Counted from the first letter of the stretch, positions 52,691 to 63,889 are shown. The stretch: 64,000 bases of DNA from Sesamum alatum (GCA_034509735.1 JACGWO010000011.1:17645573-17709572); one strand, 5' to 3'. Numbers and translations are program-made. The notes: generated by a model from the sequence alone, not told the origin.

Positions 52691-53639
52691 TGCAAGGTAT
52701 TTTCGGTCAACTAAGAATTTTCTGTTTTTTAGGTATTTTCTACATTTTATTTATGTAATATCATTTTCTCTTGGATTTTGTTTTCTGTTTTTGTATTTTC
52801 TGTTTTTAATTTATGATTATTATTAAAATGTTGAAATGTATTGGAATGTTGAAATGTATCACAATGTTGGAATGTATTCTGTTTTCGTATTCTGTGTTTG
52901 TTTTGTATTTTTATGTATATTCTGTTTTTTAAAGTTATGTATATTATTTTGTTTTTTTCATTTTTATTGTATTTTATATATATTGAAATGTTGAATATAT
53001 GCAATATTTTATGTTGAATATTCTGTTTTGTGTAAGTTAATTATTTGATGAAAATGGATGAATTATAAAATTTTTTGAATTTGATGAAATCTGGTGTAAC
53101 TTAATTTGATATAATATTGGGATTAGGAAAATATTGGGATTTAAACTACTTAAAAAAAATTGAATGTAATATTGGGATGAGGAGTTTAATTACAATTGAA
53201 AAATTAGTTGTCTTTAGGAAATTAGGAAAATAGTGGGATCTGAACCACTTAATTATAATGTAGTTTATAATAAACTACAAATAATTGATGTAATATACTT
53301 TATAATATATAAAATAATTATAATATATTTTTATTTTTATTTTTATTTAGAAAAATATAGAAAAAAATTACATTGACTGGGATAATTTAAAATTTTCAAT
53401 AATTAGATATATATCACATAATGATTAGAATAATTAGATAATTATTAGAATATTTAGGATAATTAGAAGAATAATAAAATTTGGAAAAATTATAATAATT
53501 AAATTTTTTTATTAATTACATTAATTATAAACATTCAAAAACTAATATTTACTACAATTTTATAGACTCAAAATTATAAAATCTAAAAACATAAACTAAT
53601 TATTAATATTTATGTTCAGGTCACGTTCGTTGTAAAATT

Positions 53640-55210
53640 CGAATCCCATCCCATAAAAGTTTACTCTTGGAAACCCATTCAAAACGGGTTCATATCTAGT
53701 GGTGATCCGCTTGCTCCAGAACGTGGAGCGGCCGCAGCCGCGGCCATGACCCGTCGGCCAGTGATGCTTCCCAGGTTGTGGAAGCAATGTTCCGACCACC
53801 CCCACCACCTGACACAGTTGGTCCCTCATACGCCGTTGCACCGGCCGCAGATGAGGCCAAACCGTCCTTTGCTCCACCGGTTGCAGATGAGGCCGACCGT
53901 GTGTACTGCAGCACCAGCAATCAATCCTGCCCGTCCATGGGCTGCACCACCACCAGCGGTCCCTCCACCATCAGTGTGCCAGTATATCAGCCTCGATGAC
54001 GCGAGATAATTTTTTTTAATCTATTATTTTTAGCATATTTTTTTTAAAATGACTAATCATCATATTATTTCAGGTCTCATCACAAATTTCACGAACGCAT
54101 CAATGCGGTGCTACGGGGGCACTATTCCCACCCCTTGGGATATTTACGGCAAGTGTCGCTAGAGCACCAGCAGTTCTGGTTCGAGAGTATGAAGGTAATA
54201 TTTTTTAAAAGAAGATTATATTATCTTATAGTTTATTTTATTTTTAATATTTTAGTAATTTTTTCTTTTTCTGTGATATTGTAGATAACGTACTGGTGGG
54301 ACTGTGAGGATGAGTTTATATTCTGGATGTTTTATATGTTCAAGGGCAAGTCCATCCGAAAGCGGTTCGCCATCTCCAGGACTCAACTGATCATCAAGCG
54401 AGTGTGGCTGGCAACCGAGGTCTAGCGCCAGTAGCAGCTATACTGGGTCCTACGCGACTTCAAGAATGAGTCCGCGAAGAACAAGACCAACCAATCGGCC
54501 AATTCCACGACAGCATCTACTTTCTACCGCGGGGGATCTTCCTCTGTTGGCATGCACAAGAGGAAGATAATAAGTATTTGCAGCTTTTTAAAATTTTTAA
54601 TTTTTAAATATTTTTGCCAATTGTTCTTTTCTTGTACATGGGGCAGAGCTCGGTCGGCCTGTGAATCAGATGGAGTTATTCTCCAAATGCTACAAAAAGA
54701 AAGCAGACGCCAACAGGAGCGGCCCGAGGGCAGCCAAGTGGCTGTAAGTAATAATTATTTAAACTATTTTGTTTGTCTAATTTTTTTTAATACTAACATC
54801 TTTGTTTATTTTGCAGGAGACATTCCAAAAGATGCTGGAAGATCACCAGTCTTAGGCCACGACCGATGGGTAGGATTCTCCAGCCTCATCTGAAGGCTCG
54901 GTGGCAATGACCAAGCAGCAGTTCTGGTTGCCAGCGATCTGGGACAAGAACAAGAGTCGTGTATACGGCCTTAGTTATGAGGCCCACACCTTGAGTCGGA
55001 CCTACACATCACTGTAGCGTCACCGCCACTACCACGCCTAGACATGGAGGATCAGATGACGAGGGTGGAGATGATGATGGTCGATATGATGGGCATGATG
55101 AGGTCGATGTAGGCCAGAGCCTCGACTGCCGGCTTGTCACAACCTTCAGGGACCCCCTGCCCCGGACGATTAGGAGATGGACAATGCTGATGAGGGGGCC
55201 AGGGTTTATA
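53640..55210 (+). pseudogene. CACTA accessory gene remnant (Transposase_24-like)
   Basis: Pieces in order: a Pro/Ala-rich N-terminal part (about 53700-53999, with MFRPPPPPDTVGPSYAVAP); KFHERINAVLRGHYSHPLGY (54070-54195); ITYWWDCEDEFIFWMFYMFK then KSIRKRFAISRTQLIIKRVW, and FKNESAKNKTNQSAN then YRGGSSSVGMHKRK (54285-54570); ELGRPVNQMELFSKCYKKK (54645-54745); ETFQKMLEDHQS, then SSEGSVAMTKQQFWLPA and KSRVYGLSYEAH (54818-55010). This series is typical of the plant En/Spm 'Transposase_24' protein, which binds subterminal repeats. Stops at 54423 and 54858 and frame changes show decay. AT-rich gaps between pieces look like introns. Confidence 0.75.
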
Positions 55211-55299
55211 TTAGTTTTTCTTTTTAATATTTTTAAATGTACAATTATTATATTAATATAATACTTCTTCCATAATTATACCAAGCGCAAATTTAGCCA

Positions 55300-55785
55300 T
55301 TCCAAAAAGTGTTTTAATTGTTGGAAATTATGGTGCAAATACTGTTCCAATTCAAATTCTATAATATCGACCCAACAGTTCCAACATGTATAGTAAAAGA
55401 AGTACAAAGCTGTGGAATATTCTTAATGAGGATCAAATAATGTTCCAACTCTCGTTCCTAAATATATAACTGTCACAATCAAAACTGTTTCTAATTTATG
55501 TAGATAGTATTATAATGATCATTCCAAAACAAGTAAACAAAAAAAATATCCAAATAGATAAAAGTGTTCCAAGAAAACGATGTTTGAACAAGTGGTACAA
55601 AATCCGTTTCCAATTAGGAACGGTCTGAACCAACCATTCCAAATATTTAGGAACACGATCTATTACAAAAGAATTTCACCAGCTCCGTGGCCGGGCCTAC
55701 AATATCAAACATGTAATTCTTGTCCCAAAAAAAAAAAATAGAATCGTTCCTAAAACTATTCCAAATCTCGTATTTTTTTGTAGTG
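55300..55785. mobile_element. CACTA 3' terminus with subterminal repeats
   Basis: The end TTTTTTTGTAGTG at 55773-55785 is the inverse of CACTACAAAAAAA, a CACTA-type terminal repeat. The preceding 480 bp hold many copies of GTTCC/GGAAC-containing motifs in both orientations (for example TGTTCCAATTC, CTGTTCC, TAGGAACGG, AGGAACACG), as expected for binding sites of the accessory protein. The matching left terminus was not found and is probably lost. Confidence 0.7.
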
Positions 55786-56514
55786 AAAGTTTTTACACAA
55801 TGAAAAATTACTGTTCCTAAAAATTCTTTTTGTGCTACAAAATTGTTTGTTCCTATACGTCTTCTTTAAAGGTGCCAAAATATCCTTTTTTTTTTTTTTT
55901 CTCAATGAAAAAACTTAGTTGTCGGAAAACTTCTCCACACAATGAAAAATTTTATTATTCAGGAACAAAAAGTTAAAAAAACACTCCATGTTCTTATTAA
56001 AATTATAAGTACATCCATGAAATCCCATGGAATCTAATCTCACCAGGTATTAATATAATTTATCCCAAATTTAATTGTCTTGAAATGCTTGAATATACAA
56101 TTGACCCAAAATTTAATTCTGTCTTGAAATGCTTGAGAATAAGAAATTAATTTTCGGAATGAAATAGAAACTCCCTCTTGGTGAACTCAAACCAAAAGCA
56201 TCGGATGCCTTCTAGTGGACCCAATTGAATACTAATTTACGAAAACACAGAGTTCCTATTTTCACAAAACCTCACGAACCATGTTCGATTTTAGGCGCAA
56301 ATGCACAGAAATCAGTAGACTAGAAAGTAGGAGGTCCATAAAAAACAGTGATTTTTTTTGCTCCTTGTTCTGTTCACAACCCTACGTACACTTCACATGC
56401 ACCTTCACAATCCCAACTACTCCTCTCCCCAAAGCTTTGAAACATAGAAATAATAAACTAGTTGGCTGCTGCTGCTGCTTCTCATTCGGCATGTTCAAAA
56501 GGACAAAAAAACCA
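55786..56514. other. Non-coding, possibly a second CACTA-related flank
   Basis: Motifs such as TGTTCCTAAAAA and ACACAATGAAAAATT (twice, about 55797 and 55937) continue beyond the CACTA end, so another related fragment may adjoin. A CTG trinucleotide run is at 56465-56480. The ORF at 56281-56601 lacks any domain. Confidence 0.4.
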
Positions 56515-56791
56515 AAAATATATTACATTTACATCCTTGATTTACGATCTATTTACACAAATTATTCATATTTTTTGCATAATTACATAAATCACCATTG
56601 ACAGTAAAAAAATAGAGTAATTTGTGCAATGATGTTAACAATTCTAGGGGTATATGTATAATTTTTCAAAAATAAGGGATGGTTTGTGTAAGTGGTGTTG
56701 ATGTTTCTGATGGTGTATGTATAATTATCCAAATGGTAATGATGATTTGTGTAAACCGACCATAAATTAAGGGGTGTAAATATAATTATTC
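56515..56791. mobile_element. Family C MITE, second copy
   Basis: TATTACATTTACATCC at the left and GGTGTAAATATAATTATTC at the right match the ends of 12415-12686. Internal phrases (GTATGTATAATT, TTTGTGTAA) are shared. No clear target duplication is visible. Confidence 0.6.
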
Positions 56792-56866
56792 TAATAAAAA
56801 AATACATATACTCTATAGAAAGGTAGAGAAAGAGCCAGCAAACTAGTCTAAAGATATTACTGTTAA

Positions 56867-57317
56867 GGGTAAATCACGGTTACCTCTCCTAAGATTTTGT
56901 ATAATTACAAATACCTCTCGTTATTTAAAATATTATAAATACCTCCTCAAATTAAAAATAATTATGTAGTCCCAATACAGAGATGTGAAAAGTACTACTT
57001 TACTCTTATTGGAATTTTTATTTTTTCAAAAAAATATTTGAAAAATATAAAACAAAATTGAGGATGGGTAAAATAAATACTCAATAGAGAATAATAATTA
57101 ATAAAAATATTTTAAAACTTTTTAAAAAATATATAAAACTATATCTTATAATCTAAAAGGGCATTTTAGGTAGTTCATTACCAAAAATATATGAAAACCA
57201 AATGGAATGAGCTCATTGTTAGACGGATGTTAAAGTCAGAGGGGTTTTTGTAATTTTACAAGTATGAAGAGGTATTTATAATTGCATCAAATTTCAGTAA
57301 AAATAATTATAATTTAA
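56867..57317. mobile_element. Family B MITE, decayed copy
   Basis: GGGTAAATCACGGTTACCTC at the left and internal AAATACCTCTCGTTATTT match family B. The middle keeps GTTAGACGGATGTTAAAG and GGTATTTATAATTG. The right terminus is degraded (ATAATTTAATTT). Confidence 0.6.
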
Positions 57318-57391
57318 TTTAATATTAAATAATTCTCCTCTTTAACCATTTAAGTTTCTAAATAATCGTGGTCGTTTAACATGCATCAAGT

Positions 57392-57857
57392 CACTACAAG
57401 AAAAGATGATATTAGTAACAAAACATCGAATGATAATTTTAAAGTTGTCACTAAAAATATATATTAATGAGTGACAATATTTTTTATCTTGTTAATATAT
57501 AATTATTAGTGACAAAAATTGTGTATAAAGTTGTCACTACATATAATTAGTGGCACATCTATAGTGACAACTTAGTGACAACACAATATAATGACATGAA
57601 TTTTTTGTTGCCACTAAATTGTCAATATACATAAATCACTAATTGTATTTATCGACAACTTTGTGCATATTTTTTTGTTACTAATTCTTGCTAATAATAT
57701 TTTTTATAAAATAATATAATTATTAAAATTATAAAATTTATTATTATGACAAAATAAAAATTTTTGTCACTAAATAAATATAATTAATTATAATATTAAA
57801 ATATTATTTAATTATTATTATTATTTTTTTTTACTAATCTTCTATTTTCTTATAGAG
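57392..57857. mobile_element. CACTA-like non-autonomous element with GTGACAAC repeats
   Basis: It starts CACTACAAGAAAAGATG. A degenerate inverse (TTTTCTTATAGAG) ends at 57857, matching 10 of 13 positions. Subterminal motifs TTGTCACTA / TAGTGACAA occur many times in both orientations. No transposase is present. The target duplication is unclear. Confidence 0.6.
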
Positions 57858-58070
57858 GGTGACTAACATATTCAAGAATTAAGTTAGACAAAGCAGAAGC
57901 GTGGCATAGATGGAAGAGCCATGGCCACGCCCAGAAAGTAGAAAGACCGACTCAAATCTGCTTCCTCAATACGAATTCTAGAAAACCATCCACCTCTTGA
58001 AAAGGAGAAAAAGAAACTGATAACATAGAAAGTACAAAAAGCTGTAAAAACCCAACTTCAGCCTCACTTC

Positions 58071-58787
58071 TCACCAGGAAGGAGAAGTGCAGGGCGAACC
58101 AGACGACGACGATGAAATCCCATCATTGTTGGTGTTATTGGATTCGCTGGGCGTCGTGCAAATGGATCGTGCATCCCGCAGGGAAACCGAAGAGCCCTCT
58201 GCTGGAAGCTTTTTCATCGGAGTCAATGGCGGTGTGGTTGCAGTTGTAGGAGAGGAGGGGGTGCTGGAGAGCGTCGACATGATCTCCAAACGGGAGGGGG
58301 ACGTGCCGGGCGTTTCGAAAGGGGTGTCGTCGTGCTCTTTGCTCATCACCCTGATCATGGCTTCTTCGCCGTCGTAGATTGGATTGCATATATATACGAG
58401 CTGCTCCTGACTTGTGGTGGCTGACAACGGAGGCGAAGCAGCTTCTTGGGCTGGCCATGGATTATGGGTTGAGTAGAGAGCAGAAGAATGGTGAGTGCTG
58501 GAAATGGGTAAATGGTTTTCCGTCGTCGGGAAGAGGAAGCTTCTTGGAGCACGAAGAACTCCTTGGGCGTAGAAGCTGCTCAGAGATGAACCGTCGGCGG
58601 AGGTGGCGGCGACGGGTGTGGGAAGATCAGCTGTCTTTGGGTGGTGATCATCATGGCGGCGGCGTCTGCGGAGTAAGAGAGAGCAGTAGAGCTCAGCTAA
58701 GAGAAGTAAAAGTAGGGTTAGTACTATGGAGAGGGTTATGGCCATGAGAAGTGCGGCACCCATGATTGCTTTAGAACTTTCCTTCAT
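58071..58787 (-). CDS. Single-pass membrane protein of unknown function, 238 aa
   Basis: The chosen start (ATG ending at 58787) gives MKESSKAIMGAALLMAITL. The frame is open for 62 codons upstream, but that part lies in the likely 5' UTR. Residues about 8-33 form one hydrophobic helix (IVLTLLLLLLAELYCSLLL), followed by RRRRRHDDHH, so the tail is probably cytosolic by the positive-inside rule. The rest is Ser/Pro/Thr-rich, with two more ordered patches, EQLVYICNPIYDGEE and DTPFETPGTSPSRLE, and the end GSPCTSPSW. The gene is intronless. I recall similar small plant proteins without assigned function, and no RING or kinase domain is present. A TATA-like CTATATAT lies on the minus strand at 58989-58996. 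Confidence 0.75.
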   Translation of the reverse strand: MKESSKAIMGAALLMAITLSIVLTLLLLLLAELYCSLLLRRRRRHDDHHPKTADLPTPVAATSADGSSLSSFYAQGVLRAPRSFLFPTTENHLPISSTHHSSALYSTHNPWPAQEAASPPLSATTSQEQLVYICNPIYDGEEAMIRVMSKEHDDTPFETPGTSPSRLEIMSTLSSTPSSPTTATTPPLTPMKKLPAEGSSVSLRDARSICTTPSESNNTNNDGISSSSSGSPCTSPSW

Positions 58788-58988
58788 CTCTGAATCTCTC
58801 TCACTCGTTACTGAAAATATGGTGTGGTTGGGGAAATGAAGTAAAAAGAAGAAGATGAGGATGAAGATCCCTACATTTTGGCGGGAAAAGAAGAGTCCAC
58901 CTGTGAGAGAGGAAAATAGACAGAGAAACTTGGTTGGGGTTAGGGGAACTGTGGAGCTAGGGTGGGAAAACAAGTGTATGCATCCACG

Positions 58989-58996
58989 ATATATAG
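58989..58996 (-). promoter_or_regulatory. Candidate TATA box of the membrane protein gene
   Basis: Minus-strand CTATATAT lies about 200 bp upstream of the chosen ATG, which would give a 5' UTR of about 170 bp. The decayed family D MITE begins at essentially the same place. Confidence 0.45.
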
Positions 58997-59260
58997 AATT
59001 TTATGAAATTTATCTCCACGTAATATTGTAAATGAGTAAATTGTCTTTATATGAAAAGACAATTAACTTGTTTTTGTTCTTTAAAATAGAGCAATTTTAC
59101 CTTCCGGTATTCTAGGAAGATGAATTGCTCCATTTTAATAAATAAGGGGAGATAAATTGATTCATTTTAAAAAATATAGGAAGATAAATTGCTATTTATT
59201 TTTTATAAAGAGATAATTTGCTCATCTATAATATCACATGGGAGTTGCTTGTATTTTGAA
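58990..59260. mobile_element. Family D MITE, decayed copy at a promoter
   Basis: The right two thirds (AGAGCAATTTTACCTTCCGG, ATTGCTCCATTTTAATAAA, GATAATTTGCTCATCTATAA, GTTGCTTGTATTTT) match 20551-20818 closely. The left end is degraded. It lies immediately upstream of the membrane protein gene on the minus strand. Confidence 0.65.
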
Positions 59261-59339
59261 TTATGAATTTATTTAATTATATTTTTTTAATTAATCCGAA
59301 AAAGACCATACGTCAATATGAAACTAAATATGTAATATA

Positions 59340-59664
59340 TACTATTACAATAAATATAATATTTAATCATGATTAATTAATTATCATGGTTAATAATAAA
59401 TAATCATAGCAAATAGTCATTGACCATGGTCACGCAATGATTGTTAATCCTATTTTTGTGAGGGTGACTAAAATATTTTCCATGACTTCATTTGTCTTGG
59501 TTAAAAGCATGACAAATATTTTTACCATGACTTTTAATTATTATTTTTAATGAAAAATCTAGTTTTTTGAATTAATTTTATTTAATCATGATTAATAACA
59601 ACTATTTATCATGATTTTTAACCATAACCATTAATATTGGACAAATAACATTTTTTTTCTAGTG
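59340..59664. mobile_element. CACTA-like non-autonomous element, same family as 40065-40447
   Basis: Left ACTATTACAATAAATATAAT and right TTTTTTTTCTAGTG are decayed CACTA-type ends. ATATAATATTTAATCATGA at the left matches the inverse of the right end at 40447, and the right end matches the left end at 40065. The two copies are thus in opposite orientation. CATGGT/ACCATG motifs are frequent. Confidence 0.55.
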
Positions 59665-59786
59665 TACAAAACTATGATAGAAATAACGTGCACCTGCATT
59701 ATTATTTATTATATAATTTGTTGCCATTGGCATGGACTCTAACAGGCAGAGCCACAAATATCAAAACGTTTATATAAGTTTAATCA

Positions 59787-60051
59787 TCTATACTAATATA
59801 TAAAAAAAAAGAAAAAAAAAAGATTTTTCTCAATCACAAATGACGGTTTATGATGCAATATCAATTTTTAGTTATGTCAAAATACCCCTAAGTTAGTTAT
59901 TTTTTCTTTTCTTTTTTTTTTCTTTTTTTTTTGTTTCAAATATAATGTGTTGGTTTATATATATATATATATATATTTCTTATTTACAGTAACTTTAAAG
60001 CATGAAATATTATTATATATGCACGCAGAAATAGCGTGCCACGACAGCTAG
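59787..60051 (+). mobile_element. Small non-autonomous Helitron
   Basis: It starts TCTATACTAATATATAAA after a host A and ends ACGACAGCTAG before a host T. A 3' hairpin with 6-bp arms GCACGC and GCGTGC (60021-60039) lies 8 bp before CTAG. These are the classic Helitron signs: 5' TC, 3' CTRR, subterminal hairpin and A/T insertion. The 265-bp interior is low complexity. Confidence 0.75.
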
Positions 60052-60467
60052 TTAATAAAAATGGCAACTTGAGTATCAGTATTTTCTGTATATACTTTAA
60101 TGATCAATTGATTATGAGAAAAAGAAAAAACTGTAAGTAAATATCATAGAGTAGCATATGTAACTGGATAAATTATAAGGTTAATTATACTTAGACCCTT
60201 TTTAAAAATACAAAATTATATATTTTCTCTTACCCCCAATAATTCTCCGTTTACACCCGACTCCCTTCTGTTAGAATTTGGGCAAAATATATGTATGTTA
60301 CCAAAGAATATTACATAAATTTTTAATTTTGCTCATTAAAATTCTTATGTAAAATATTTTTGTACTTATAAGGGATAAATGTAATGTATAAATAAAGAGT
60401 GAGGTTAGCACCATTATATTTTTTTTCTTATAAGTACAAAATTATAACACGAGGATGTTAATTGTGG
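60052..60467. other. Intergenic, MITE-like fragments
   Basis: The part around 60180-60300 (GGTTAATTATACTTAGACCC, CCGTTTACACCCGACTCCC) and its loose mirror at 60900-61010 (AACGGATCAGGTATAAATGATG) suggest a decayed inverted-repeat element that flanks and contains the family E element. No gene is seen. Confidence 0.4.
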
Positions 60468-60861
60468 GGCAAAATTACACTTTTGGTCCCATAGTATTGA
60501 GGGGTCAACACTTCTGATCCCGTGCTTCCTGAAATGACCAATTTAGTCCCAAAATTGAGAATTTTCGACACTTTTGGTCCCGCGCTTTCCTGAAATGAAC
60601 AATTTAGTCCCAAAATTGAAAAATTTCGACACATTTAGTCCCACTAACAACGAGACATTTGTTGTTAATATTTTTTACGGAAATCGCTAATGGGACCAAA
60701 TGTGTCGAAAATTCCTAATTTTGGGACTAAATTGGTCATTTCAGGAAGCGCGGGACCAAATTTGTCGAAAAGTCTAATTTTGGGACTAAATTGGTCATTT
60801 AAGGAAATGGGGACCAAAAGTGTTGACCCCAGTCCTATGGAACCAAAAGTGTAATTTTGCC
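60468..60861. mobile_element. Family E MITE, 394-bp near-perfect hairpin
   Basis: It begins GGCAAAATTACACTTTTGG and ends in the exact inverse form CCAAAAGTGTAATTTTGCC. The arms contain repeated units (GACCAATTTAGTCCCAAAATT) that are mirrored on the other side. A weak target duplication may be TAATTGTGG against TAAATGAGG (7/9). The element may still fold as one long RNA hairpin if transcribed. Confidence 0.85.
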
Positions 60862-62053
60862 TAAATGAGGAGTAAATTGAAAATTTATGTAACTTTTTTT
60901 TTTCTAACGTCCGTATTTTTTTGACAAAATCTTAACGAAAACGGATCAGGTATAAATGATGAATTTTTGAAATGAATGTAAGTATAATTTTAAAATTATA
61001 TTAAAAAAATATATAATTTTATATTTTTAAAAGAAATCTAATTGTAATTAATCCTAAGTTATATTCGCACTCATTCATATTTGACTTACTGACCATAGAA
61101 TATTGCCATTGGCATCGCCAATGCCAATAAGATTTATAAAAATGTCACATGCCCGATTGAAAACTATGAAAACACATAAATATCCTCACGAAGCTATGGT
61201 CCAAAAATAAAATAATGTGAAATCTATATAATGACAAAAATGGCCTTTGGTTGAAGAGCCCAAGCAGCCGCCTCTCTAAGATGGTCCCATGCAAAAATTT
61301 TACCTAACCAGATTTAATTGAATTAAATTAATTATATAACAAGTGTAATATATTTATTATATAATTAATTATTCTTTTTGAAGTGTACACCAATTAAATA
61401 TATTGCATAATACACAATTAATTCAAATTTAAACAAACTCAATTTGAATTTGAAAGGGACTTGCACATTTATTCGACAAGCTTAAGACTCCTACCCTCAT
61501 ATTCTTCTCACGTTGTTGCTGTCGTGAATGACACCTGGCACGACGGTACCTGTTTCACATAATGTTTTTCTTTTTAATTCATCGTTTCGGAAATATGGTG
61601 GTATAGTAAGTAAAATTGCATTTTTCGTCCCATAAAAATATGGGGTCCGTACTTTTGATTCTTTATTTTACACAAATTTTGAAATGATCCGAAGTTGAAA
61701 TTTTTCAATACATTTACTCTCGTAGTCCAACTTTCGTCAAAAATTAAACAGCAAAATTATGTATGCTGCACATGACAATTAATTTTAGACAAAAAATAGC
61801 TTTTGGGACGAAATATGAGAAAAAGTTGAAATATTAGTACCAAATGAATTAAAGGGGTTTTGACATTATTCCTTTTATTTTTTTCTTTATAATAATGTTT
61901 GTAATGAATTAAAGGGTGATGAAGCAATAGGTATTTTTGTATTATTTCTTTGGTTCATATCTTGATTGATATAAATCAACATTCATACTTTTTTGGATTT
62001 AATCAAGAGTATAAATTTGATATCTAGCAAACATATTCATATCCTTGAATTAA
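60862..62053. other. Intergenic with decayed MITE sequence
   Basis: A stretch at about 61612-61880 (TAAAATTGCATTTTTCGTCCC and a weak mirror near 61800) resembles family E. The remainder is AT-rich with no ORF of interest. Confidence 0.4.
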
Positions 62054-62282
62054 GGGTTTAATACAATTTACTCCCTATAATATTGCAAATGAGCAAATTA
62101 CCCTCTTATGAAAAAAATAACAATTTATTCTCCTGTGTTTTTTAAATTGCTTCATTTTAAATAATATAGGGGATAAATTGCTTTATTTTTAAAAACACAG
62201 GGGGGTAAATTACTATTTATTTTTCATAAAGGGATAATTTACTCATTTGCAATATCACATGAGATTGCTTACATTTTTTCCC
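62054..62282. mobile_element. Family D MITE with perfect 9-bp target duplication
   Basis: The 229-bp element starts GGGTTTAATACAATTTACTCC and ends in the inverse style ...TTTTTTCCC. It is flanked by TTGAATTAA at 62045-62053 and 62283-62291. Internal text matches 20551-20818. Confidence 0.9.
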
Positions 62283-62402
62283 TTGAATTAATGTAATACA
62301 AAAGATAATATTTTCACGTTTTTTGTTAGGTGTGCAAGATAATTTATTACCTTTTTAGATGTGGCGTTTTGTCAAAAACGAACAATAAGGTGATAAGCCC
62401 CT

Positions 62403-62780
62403 TTGTATACTACATGTTTAATCCTTATTTGTTGTTTCTGTGGTTATTTTATCAAGGTGTGCTGGCGCGGGCCTGAAGGGGAGTTGGGCTATATCTCTCG
62501 TGATGGGCCGGATCCGTGGAAGCCCAGTATAGAGAGTGGACCGCATAAGGCCCATGAGCTTCCTTGGACCCAAATTCATCAAGTCAATCCATTAATTTTG
62601 ACCTGGAAACATGCCATCCCTCAACTAAACATCAAAGCACAAGAAATAAGGCCTTCCTAGGCCCAAACCGTACGAGTAGAAGGGGAAGCCTCAGGTAGAC
62701 CATCCCAGACCAGCCCAACACAACTCTCTCCTTCTCACCCGGCCCAGCGCCCTAACATTAGCTCCCCCTAAGTAAGGGTG
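62403..62780. other. Unassigned moderate-GC block
   Basis: An open frame (62403-62660) spans a block with repeated GGGCC/GGCCC phrases (GATGGGCCGGATCC, AAGGCCCATGAG, TAGGCCCAAACC). Such phrases are common in plant LTRs and intergenic retroelement DNA. No protein domain is recognised and I do not call a gene. Confidence 0.35.
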
Positions 62781-62849
62781 ATAAAAAAATTTCAAAATCA
62801 TCCAAATTGCCCGAATCAAATCATTTTTACGATTTATCTACAAAAAAAA

Positions 62850-63330
62850 TTGCACCGCACCATTATAGAGGTGAGTATGTTCCGAAGTAAATAAGATAGA
62901 AGTCGGCGCGCGCTCCAGAAGAGTTCTTCGAGCTACCCGGCATGAGGGACTGAGGCTCGGAACTTCATTCAAAGCAGGGGAAGGGAGTTTTCCTAGAATA
63001 GAGAGGAGCGGTATAGAGTTTAGAGAATAGGGAGATTCCATTATCTTTTGTTTAGTTATAGAGGCTACCTAGTTAGTGAATCTCTCCTCAAGGGGGTAGT
63101 GTGAAAGAAGCCCACAAACCCACATGTCAAGCATTAACTTCAATATTCTCATCACAAGAGATGAGCAAGAATATACATTGTCTTTCAGTCACTTCAGTGG
63201 ATATTCTTATTTCATTCTGGCTGCTTTCAGTCGAATCTTCGTTCTCGGTAGTTGATTCCTAGCCCCCAGTTTGACTCACTTCTCTTTCCTTCTTTTATGC
63301 GGGCACGGTTCAAATGATTTGATCCAAAGT
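62850..63330. other. Possible organelle-derived (mitochondrial-like) insertion
   Basis: Base composition becomes balanced and the texture changes (CGGCGCGCGCTCCAGAAG, CTACCCGGCATGAGGGACTG, CTCCTCAAGGGGGTAGTG). This reminds me of plant mitochondrial intergenic DNA, but I recognise no mitochondrial gene. It could equally be retroelement sequence linked to the Copia element at the window's right edge. Confidence 0.25.
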
Positions 63331-63429
63331 GTCATCACAAAAAGAAGCTCGTGCCACTTAAAACAATATACATTGCCTCGTGTTAGCCAAACTGGGATCG
63401 GTAGAAGGAAAAAGTCATTTAAGCCCGGA

Positions 63430-63875
63430 AAATCCGTCAATAACTGCGCGCGCGGCTGCCCTACCATGCTCGCGTGTGCTGGGCACGCTTGGCCGGGTGC
63501 ACGCACGCAGGAACCCTTGCCTGTGTGCGCGTGCGCCTGACCGCGCTTCTTACGCGCGCGTGCCGATAGGGCCCGCATCCGCCTGCCGTGCGCGCTAGAC
63601 ACACTGGCCGGGCGCGCCTGGCCATGCGCACTGCGCACGCAGTCGGCCAGTCGCTGTTGCTGATCCTGTTTTCTGTTTCCGACGGTGTTTTTGCCCTATT
63701 TTTCCTTCAAGAAATCAAGAAAATATTTTAGAAAATGAAGAAATCCAAGATCCAAAATTGATGTGCAAAATTAACGCATTAAACCTTAGTTAATACGGCA
63801 TGCCATAAAACGTAAATAAAGCCACGGAAAACATGCTTTAACACGACATAAAATCCTAAGCCAATACACCGAACT
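63430..63875 (-). mobile_element. Copia internal leader region, minus orientation
   Basis: This lies just inside the primer-binding site of a minus-strand Copia element. It includes a GC-rich, GCGC-dense block at 63447-63655. Long overlapping ORFs on both strands across the block are composition artefacts. No gag protein is recognised before the sequence changes character on the left. Confidence 0.5.
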
Positions 63876-63889
63876 GGGGTTTGATACCA
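63876..63889 (-). other. Copia primer-binding site
   Basis: On the minus strand it reads TGGTATCAAACCCC, close to the initiator tRNA-Met complement TGGTATCAGAGC used by many plant LTR retrotransposons. It lies one base inside the LTR end. Confidence 0.75.

Noticed and set aside
52356..52826. ORF of about 156 codons rich in Ser, Leu and His
   Set aside because: It is the translation of a CT microsatellite and CCACC-type repeats; the opposite strand is equally open.
63271..63638. Opposing ORFs of 89 and 120 codons near the right edge
   Set aside because: They lie over a GC-rich, GCGC-dense stretch in the Copia leader, with no recognised domain.
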